In this document: in pieces, positions 12,905 through 17,531 of the stretch | Position numbering within the stretch: the first letter of the stretch is position 1 | How the letters are laid out: the number at the start of each line of letters is the position of its first letter | Assembly: GCA_007119455.1 (NCBI GenBank) | Contig: SKPR01000223.1 | Span: 1 to 17,531, forward strand | Length of the DNA stretch: 17,531 nt | Direction of reading: 5' to 3' | DNA from: Candidatus Brevefilum sp. | GTDB lineage: Bacteria; Chloroflexota; Anaerolineae; Anaerolineales; Anaerolineaceae | Notes under the pieces: model-generated | Database searches by the model: none | Seen by the model: only the letters and a program-made list of their open reading frames with translations | Told to the model about the DNA's origin: nothing | Made by a program: the position numbers and the translations under genes

Positions 12905-14266
12905 TCAGATGGGCCCTCTGGCGGCATTTTCAAATTTGGCCAACTCGTCAATAAAGACGAGGTTGATACCGCTATGTGTGGGGCCATTCCGGTGTTTGGC
13001 CACAATCATCTCTGATTTGTTCCGTTCTTCCTCGCTTTCACTCAGGGGGTTGCGATGGATAAACATCACAATATCGGCATCCTGTTCGAGCGAGCCGGAT
13101 TCACGCAGGTCAGAGAGCTGGGGTTTTTTGTCTGGACGGTGTTCAACAGCGCGGGAGAGCTGGGCAGCAGCCAATACAGGGACGTCCAGTTCACGCGCCA
13201 GCACTTTGAGGTTCCGAGAAATGTTGGATACTTCCTGAACACGGTTGTCGGTGCGGCTGTCTCCGGTCATTAATTGGAGGTAGTCCACCATAACAAGGTC
13301 CAATCCATATTCCATATGCAAACGCCGGCACTTGGTGCGTAGCGATAGGGGGGTGATGGCCGGGGTGTCATCCAGGAATATCATGGTGCGATCATACGTG
13401 TCGAGGGCCTGGAAGAAGATGTCCCACTCGTTATCATTCAGACGCCCTGAACGCAGCCGCTGGGTGTCAATGCGGGTATCCATCGCGATCAACCTCTGGA
13501 GTAGCTGTTCATTGGACATTTCCATTGAAAACATGGCCACGGTTTTTTTGTGAACCAGAGCAGCATTGCGGAGCGTTCCCAGGAGGAAGCCGGTCTTACC
13601 CATGCCAGGCCGGCCAGCCACAATCAACAAATCCGATTTTTGCAGGCCGCCTAGGAGGTGGTCAATATCAATTAATCCTGTGGGAACCCCGTAAATATCG
13701 TCCGGCCGATTTGCCAGGTCGTCAATCCGGTCATAGTAATCCCGGACGACCTCCTGGATGCGCACCAGGTCACGTTTGATACGACGCTCACTGACATTGA
13801 AGATCGCTTTTTCCGCTTCATCGACAACTGTATCGATAGCCTGTTCCTGATGGTAAGCCAGACGGGCAATCTCGTTGGCTGCTTCCAGCATTCGGCGGCG
13901 GATGGCATTTTGCTCGATGATCCGACCGTAAGATTCGGCATGGAACGCATTAGGCGCCCGGTTGATCAACGAGATCAGATAAGTCTGTCCACCGACTTCA
14001 TCAAGCTGGCCACGGTTAGAAAGTGTCTCAGTCACGGTTACCAGGTCAATCGGTTGCCTGAGTTCGTGCAGTTGGTGATAACTTTCCCATATCCATTGGT
14101 TGCGGACAATGAAAAAATCTTCTGCTTTAAGGAATTGTGAAACATCCAGATAGACATCCGGGTTAATCAGCACAGCGCCAATTAAAGCCTCTTCTGCGTC
14201 GCGGTTGCTGGGTAGGGTTAATGCTTCTGTAAGGGTGTTTTCGCTAAAATTGATATCGTCAGTCAT
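12905..14266 (-). CDS. dnaB: Replicative DNA helicase DnaB
   Basis: This is the hexameric helicase that unwinds DNA at the replication fork. The N-terminal domain (about 15-125, DAEEALIGAVLINPDVY) is followed by a linker and the RecA-like motor. Motor motifs are Walker A GRPGMGKT with K224, the SMEMS segment, Walker B DLVMVDYLQLM, and AAAQLSRAVEHR followed by LSDLRESGSLEQDADIVMFIHR. The length of 453 residues is usual and no intein interrupts the gene. No strong ribosome-binding site precedes the ATG at 14266, although no better start exists. It is the first gene of a cluster with the DnaD-like protein (gap 26 bases) and the tandem loader. Its promoter is embedded in the terminator of the preceding gene. 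Confidence 0.95.
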   Translation of the reverse strand: MTDDINFSENTLTEALTLPSNRDAEEALIGAVLINPDVYLDVSQFLKAEDFFIVRNQWIWESYHQLHELRQPIDLVTVTETLSNRGQLDEVGGQTYLISLINRAPNAFHAESYGRIIEQNAIRRRMLEAANEIARLAYHQEQAIDTVVDEAEKAIFNVSERRIKRDLVRIQEVVRDYYDRIDDLANRPDDIYGVPTGLIDIDHLLGGLQKSDLLIVAGRPGMGKTGFLLGTLRNAALVHKKTVAMFSMEMSNEQLLQRLIAMDTRIDTQRLRSGRLNDNEWDIFFQALDTYDRTMIFLDDTPAITPLSLRTKCRRLHMEYGLDLVMVDYLQLMTGDSRTDNRVQEVSNISRNLKVLARELDVPVLAAAQLSRAVEHRPDKKPQLSDLRESGSLEQDADIVMFIHRNPLSESEEERNKSEMIVAKHRNGPTHSGINLVFIDELAKFENAARGPI

Positions 14267-14312
14267 TGATAAAGTGTCTTGGAAATCTGGTGGGCCGGGC
14301 AGTTCTGTGGTT

Positions 14313-14342
14313 ATTGTATAAAAAACCGGGATACTGTGTCAA
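14313..14342 (-). promoter_or_regulatory. Promoter of the dnaB cluster
   Basis: On the minus strand TTGACA (14342-14337) and TACAAT (14318-14313) are separated by 18 bases. The -35 is perfect and the -10 has one mismatch. The -35 box lies in the loop region of the terminator described at 14320-14357, so the two signals share the same DNA. Confidence 0.7.
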
Positions 14343-14357
14343 CAGAAATCTCCCGGT
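14320..14357 (-). terminator. Terminator of the DUF151 gene, overlapping the dnaB promoter
   Basis: On the minus strand ACCGGGA (14357-14351) pairs with TCCCGGT (14331-14325), followed by five T. An inner stem CTGT/ACAG with loop TGAC lies within the loop. The hairpin is 31 bases after the DUF151 stop codon, the expected place for an intrinsic terminator. Confidence 0.7.
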
Positions 14358-14387
14358 AATTATAACCTTGTATAGATGCTAAACCAT

Positions 14388-14960
14388 TCAATCGTTATCT
14401 TCTTCCGGGTCTTCTTTTTCATCCGTATCTGATGGAAGATCGTCAATATCAAAACTCTGCAAAAAATCTTCAAAAATATCGAGGTCTTCGGCAGACATTT
14501 CTTCCAGGTCCTCATCGTCGAGTTCTTCAGGTTCAAGGTCTGAGATATCTTCCTCAGGCACAATGCCCGCGTTTTCCATCACATCCTCAGAAACCATGAT
14601 CGGCGCCCGCATTCGAGCAGCCAGGGCCAGGGCGTCTGAAGGACGGCAATCAACCTGACGGCGATCGCCATTAATATCCAGGATCAGGTTACCATAGAAC
14701 ACGTCATCTGAGAGTGAGATGACCTCAACCTGGATTAAGCGGGCATTCAATGTCTGGATCAATGTTTTAAGAAGGTCGTGAGTTTGCGGCCTCGCAACCT
14801 GGATTTCTTGTAAAGCGATCGTAATGGCTTCAGCCTCATACAGGCCGATCCAGATTGGCAGATAACGTTCTTCATGGGCTTGTTTTAAGATAACGATCCG
14901 TTGCTGATTGGTCAGACTGACCCGAACGCTATCAATTTCGACCTCGATCATTTTTGGCAT
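14388..14960 (-). CDS. Bifunctional nuclease (BFN, DUF151) family protein with acidic tail
   Basis: Residues 1-130 are a DUF151/BFN domain: MIEVEIDSVRV, LPIWIGLYEAEAI, and later VDCRPSDALALAARMRAPI. The plant founder of the family has DNase and RNase activity; bacterial members are poorly studied, so nuclease activity here is only inferred. Residues about 135-190 are strongly acidic (long runs of Glu and Asp such as EELDDEDLEEMS) and probably disordered; they may mimic nucleic acid or bind a basic partner. The start ATG at 14960 has AGGAG six bases upstream. An upstream TTGCAC (15021-15016), a 17-base spacer and TAGAAT (14998-14993) form a plausible but weak promoter. It is upstream of dnaB on the same strand but probably separately transcribed. 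Confidence 0.88.
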   Translation of the reverse strand: MPKMIEVEIDSVRVSLTNQQRIVILKQAHEERYLPIWIGLYEAEAITIALQEIQVARPQTHDLLKTLIQTLNARLIQVEVISLSDDVFYGNLILDINGDRRQVDCRPSDALALAARMRAPIMVSEDVMENAGIVPEEDISDLEPEELDDEDLEEMSAEDLDIFEDFLQSFDIDDLPSDTDEKEDPEEDND

Positions 14961-15287
14961 GCTGTTCTCCTACAAGTGACTGAACTGATATGATTCTAAC
15001 ACGGTGGCCAAAGCGGTGCAACCGATATGTCTTTATTTGACTCCGATATTTTAAGGTTTTCGTGTATAATCGAGAAAAGGTGTATGCTATTGATTCTTAA
15101 AATGTTAACGATTTATTCTGCCATTTTGCATGGGATGTGTGGAAACAAACCAGGATGATACGACAGCTTCCACAGTTTACACTTTCAGGTAAAAGCAGGA
15201 TATTTCCTCATAACTGCACGAACAATTGAAACTTTCCAGAAAATTAAGCGTTATAATCATTAATACTGGAATGGGAAGGAAATTATT
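14961..15287. other. Divergent intergenic region, 327 bases
   Basis: It separates the DUF151 gene from the response-regulator gene. It holds the weak minus-strand promoter at 14993-15021, a plus-strand TATAAT at 15065-15070 without a good -35, and a second TATAAT at 15252-15257, 31 bases before the regulator's start codon. TTGAAA lies 20 bases upstream of the latter, which is too far for a good match. TGTGGAA (15138-15144) and TTCCACA (15168-15174) form a perfect 7-bp inverted repeat. I see no small gene or RNA gene. Confidence 0.5.
14993..15021 (-). promoter_or_regulatory. Possible promoter of the DUF151 gene
   Basis: On the minus strand TTGCAC (15021-15016) and TAGAAT (14998-14993) are separated by 17 bases. 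The -10 is good and the -35 matches only at the first three positions, so this is a moderate candidate. Confidence 0.4.
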
Positions 15288-15956
15288 TTGGCAAAAGTGT
15301 CCGATTATACGATCTTGATCATTGAAGGTGGTCGTGGTGATCATGCTTCTTTTGGTGAAGAGCTACAGGAAAAAGGGTATCAAGTTACCAAAGTGCCGAG
15401 CGGCAGTTCGGGTTTAAAAATTATCGATTCTGTGGAGCCAGAGGCGGTCATTATTGATGCTGCCTCTCTCAGAACAAGCGGGGTCAGAATCTGCCAATCT
15501 TTTCGAAAAATCGATGGTGATTTGCCCATTATCTTGATCATTGATCAAGCTGTAACCCTTCCCGAAACCATCGATGCTAATTTAGTGCTCAGGTTACCTT
15601 TTACCATTCAAAAGCTTGTCAACCGGTTGCGCGCTTATCAGCCCACCGATGAAAAATTTATCTTGCGGGCAGGACCAATTGAGCTGAATACACGGACCCA
15701 CCTGGTCACCTGTAATGATCACCAGAAGAAACTGACCCCCAGATTGGTCGAAATCCTTGCCGTTTTGATCAAAAATAATGGGAAGATCGTCGAAAGGGAT
15801 CCGCTTTTTAAAAAGGTTTGGGAGACAAATTACACAGGTGACACGCGAACATTAGATGTCCACATTAGCTGGTTGCGTAAGGCAATTGAGGAGGATCCGC
15901 GCCACCCAAAACTGATCCATACTGTTCGTGGCGTTGGCTATATCCTGGAAGCCTGA
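15288..15956 (+). CDS. OmpR/PhoB-type response regulator with degenerate receiver
   Basis: The C-terminal half (about 125-222) is a winged-helix OmpR-type DNA-binding domain: KLTPRLVEILAVLI, then TLDVHISWLRKAIEEDPRHP and IHTVRGVGYIL. The N-terminal half (about 7-118) has the receiver fold but lacks several phosphorylation residues. The acidic pair after strand 1 is E13-G14, the Ser/Thr position after strand 4 is occupied by I85-D86, and the K-P-F lysine is Leu (R-L-P-F at 102-105). An Asp (D57) remains at the usual phosphate acceptor site. It may therefore be a phosphorylation-independent regulator. No histidine kinase gene is adjacent. The start is TTG with GGAAGGA (15274-15280) seven bases upstream. 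Target genes are unknown. Confidence 0.88.
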   Translation: MAKVSDYTILIIEGGRGDHASFGEELQEKGYQVTKVPSGSSGLKIIDSVEPEAVIIDAASLRTSGVRICQSFRKIDGDLPIILIIDQAVTLPETIDANLVLRLPFTIQKLVNRLRAYQPTDEKFILRAGPIELNTRTHLVTCNDHQKKLTPRLVEILAVLIKNNGKIVERDPLFKKVWETNYTGDTRTLDVHISWLRKAIEEDPRHPKLIHTVRGVGYILEA

Positions 15957-16097
15957 ATTTATACCAATGCAGGTTGATAAAAATTAATAGCTTTCAGGTG
16001 GGGGCTTCTCAGCGCGCGCTCAGATACTTGTCAGCTATAATTTGTCATATTGAGTACAATCAATGAACACCGTTAATCCACGATCTTAAAGGTTATT

Positions 16098-17507
16098 ATG
16101 GAATCAAATAAATCAAAAAATGTTCTTCTGAGTTGTGTGGTTGTTTTCATTGTGGCATGTCTTTGCCTGGGACTGGTGATAGCCACCGGGGTTGGTGTCT
16201 CGGTATTCTGGCCCGTTCAAATTGAAACAGAAGAGGTCAGTGTTGCGACTCCCATCATCGAAAATGAGATTCCAGACAACGATATTGTTGCAGAAACGCC
16301 AGCACCTGATGAGGAACTTCCAGAAGAAATTGCCGGGATAATCCAGCAGATAGAAACCCAGGTTGTTCAAATCAGGGGTCTTTCCCCGGTTGAACCTGTC
16401 CAGCGGACGTTAATTTCGGCCGAAGAACTCGAAGAAATTGTGATCACTGAGTTCTTCTCTGACTATACTGATGCAGATGCACGTCAGGACGTCCTGGTTC
16501 TTTCAACCTTGGGACTACTGCCACAGGATTTTGATCTGCGGGGTTTTTATTTAGAACTGTACAGTGAGCAAATTTCAGGTTTTTACGACAGTGAGGCCAA
16601 AGAATTATTTGTTGTCAGAGGCACAACCTTTGGCGGTAGGGAGAAATTGACCTACGCCCACGAATATACCCATGCACTTCAGGATCAGGTTTTTCAATTT
16701 GATGAGGGCATGAATTACAACGAGGAAGCCTGTGAGATTGATTCTGAACGATGTGCAGCAATCAGGGCCTTGATTGAAGGCGATGCAACACTGACTGAGA
16801 TTCTCTGGTTCCAGACTCATGCAACCCGCCAGGATTATGCTGATCTGATGGAAGCTTTTGAAAATTTTTCAAGCCCGGTTTTGGATGCAGCTCCGCCATA
16901 TATTGCAGCCGACCTTTACTTCCCATACGAGAAAGGCCTGGCATTTGTTGAATATTTATTTGACCAGGGCGGTTTTGATGCAGTTGATGCTGCATTTCTG
17001 GATCCGCCGGTGTCAACACAACAGATCCTGCATCCAGATAAATACCCTGACCAAGTACCCGCATTGGTTGAACTGCCCGACTTGAGCGACTCACTGGGAA
17101 CGGATTGGGAGCTTTTTGATCAAAATATTATGGGTGAATGGTTTACCTTTTTAATTTTACACATGGCCTATAATGATTCTCATCAGCTACCAGAGGACAC
17201 TGCCAGGCAAGCAGCAGATGGATGGGGAGGGGATGCTTACGCGATTTATCTTAATGAAATCAGTGATGACGTTGTCTTCATCCTGGATATGGTTTGGGAG
17301 ACCGACTCTGATGCTGAAACCTTTGCAGAAGCATTTTCGGATTATGCCGGTCGGCGTTGGGATATTGCTGATGAGATGGTGTTCGGAAATGCGACCTGGC
17401 GTGGGGTAGAGGGCACTGTGATTATGACGCTGGAAGGTGATCGCACCCTGTGGGTCATTGCCCCGGAACCTGAAATGGTCGAATTGATACTGCTTGAACT
17501 TCAATGA
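16098..17507 (+). CDS. Membrane-anchored putative zinc metallopeptidase (HEYTH)
   Basis: The N-terminus has one membrane helix (about residues 9-38) after a short basic segment, so the rest should lie outside the cell membrane. A Glu/Pro-rich linker covers about 42-80. The main domain contains HEYTHALQDQ, an HExxH zinc motif with H188, E189 and H192. E227 in LIEGDATLTE is a good candidate for the third ligand, as in gluzincin-type peptidases. Similar hypothetical metallopeptidases with HExTHALQDQ are common in Chloroflexota and Actinobacteria. The substrate is unknown, and activity is inferred from the motif only. AAAGG (16088-16092) lies five bases before the ATG. A TATAAT (16036-16041) upstream lacks a matching -35. 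It follows the response regulator by 141 bases on the same strand, so control by it is possible but unproven. Confidence 0.75.
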   Translation: MESNKSKNVLLSCVVVFIVACLCLGLVIATGVGVSVFWPVQIETEEVSVATPIIENEIPDNDIVAETPAPDEELPEEIAGIIQQIETQVVQIRGLSPVEPVQRTLISAEELEEIVITEFFSDYTDADARQDVLVLSTLGLLPQDFDLRGFYLELYSEQISGFYDSEAKELFVVRGTTFGGREKLTYAHEYTHALQDQVFQFDEGMNYNEEACEIDSERCAAIRALIEGDATLTEILWFQTHATRQDYADLMEAFENFSSPVLDAAPPYIAADLYFPYEKGLAFVEYLFDQGGFDAVDAAFLDPPVSTQQILHPDKYPDQVPALVELPDLSDSLGTDWELFDQNIMGEWFTFLILHMAYNDSHQLPEDTARQAADGWGGDAYAIYLNEISDDVVFILDMVWETDSDAETFAEAFSDYAGRRWDIADEMVFGNATWRGVEGTVIMTLEGDRTLWVIAPEPEMVELILLELQ

Positions 17508-17511
17508 ACGT

Positions 17512-17531
17512 CAATGAAAATACCTTCATTG
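17512..17531 (+). terminator. Possible terminator hairpin cut by the window end
   Basis: CAATGAA (17512-17518) and TTCATTG (17525-17531) are perfect reverse complements with a 6-base loop, four bases after the stop of the metallopeptidase gene. A related TCAATGAA also covers the stop codon. The sequence ends here, so a T-tract cannot be seen. Confidence 0.35.

Noticed and set aside
15138..15174. TGTGGAA/TTCCACA as a pair of DnaA boxes near the dnaB cluster
   Set aside because: Neither arm matches the DnaA box TTATNCACA, and there is no cluster of boxes or AT-rich unwinding element to suggest an origin.
16011..16020. AGCGCGCGCT palindrome after the response regulator
   Set aside because: A short GC-alternating palindrome with mismatched flanks and no T-tract; probably chance.

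Overview
The window looks like a chromosomal fragment of a Gram-positive-like or atypical-envelope bacterium, most likely a member of the Chloroflexota (class Anaerolineae). This is an inference from the gene set: lipoproteins with long Pro/Thr/Glu linkers, a bifunctional-nuclease (DUF151) protein with a long acidic tail, a DnaB/DnaD/DnaC-like replication cluster, frequent TTG/GTG starts and mid-range GC. No rRNA, tRNA, CRISPR array, insertion sequence or prophage was seen.

Layout. (1) 1-3555, plus strand: the end of a tandem universal-stress-domain protein whose frame is open to the window edge, then a sulfate-type ABC importer (binding lipoprotein, CysT, CysW) joined by 4-base ATGA overlaps or short gaps. 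The ATPase is not in the window and is probably just upstream, possibly fused to the stress domains. (2) 3556-4872: a strong plus-strand promoter with an inverted repeat, a cell-surface lipoprotein, and a bidirectional terminator. (3) 8393-4877, minus strand: a copper-efflux operon csoR-copZ-copA with a clear promoter and a CsoR-type operator. Its last gene is a membrane-anchored rhodanese. (4) 8458-10674, plus strand: an EamA/DMT transporter and an MFS transporter. (5) 14960-10874, minus strand: a DUF151 protein, then a replication cluster of dnaB, a DnaD-like protein and a helicase loader with two AAA+ domains in one chain. (6) 15288-17507, plus strand: an OmpR-type regulator with a degenerate receiver, and a membrane-anchored HExxH metallopeptidase-like protein.

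The main discovery candidate is the rhodanese at 4877-5335. An ordinary ORF caller ends it at a TGA at 5006-5008, but the same frame continues through two TGA codons spaced by one Thr codon, exactly where Cys-based relatives have a C-x-C before P-x-E-x-x-S-A-R. It then runs through a complete, conserved rhodanese C-terminus to a TAA. A stem-loop with a G-containing apical loop lies 22 bases after the second TGA, as expected for a bacterial SECIS. The simplest reading is a selenoprotein with a U-T-U active site, co-transcribed with copper export. A second point of interest is the tandem-AAA+ helicase loader. A third is the dnaB promoter, which is folded into the terminator of the upstream gene.
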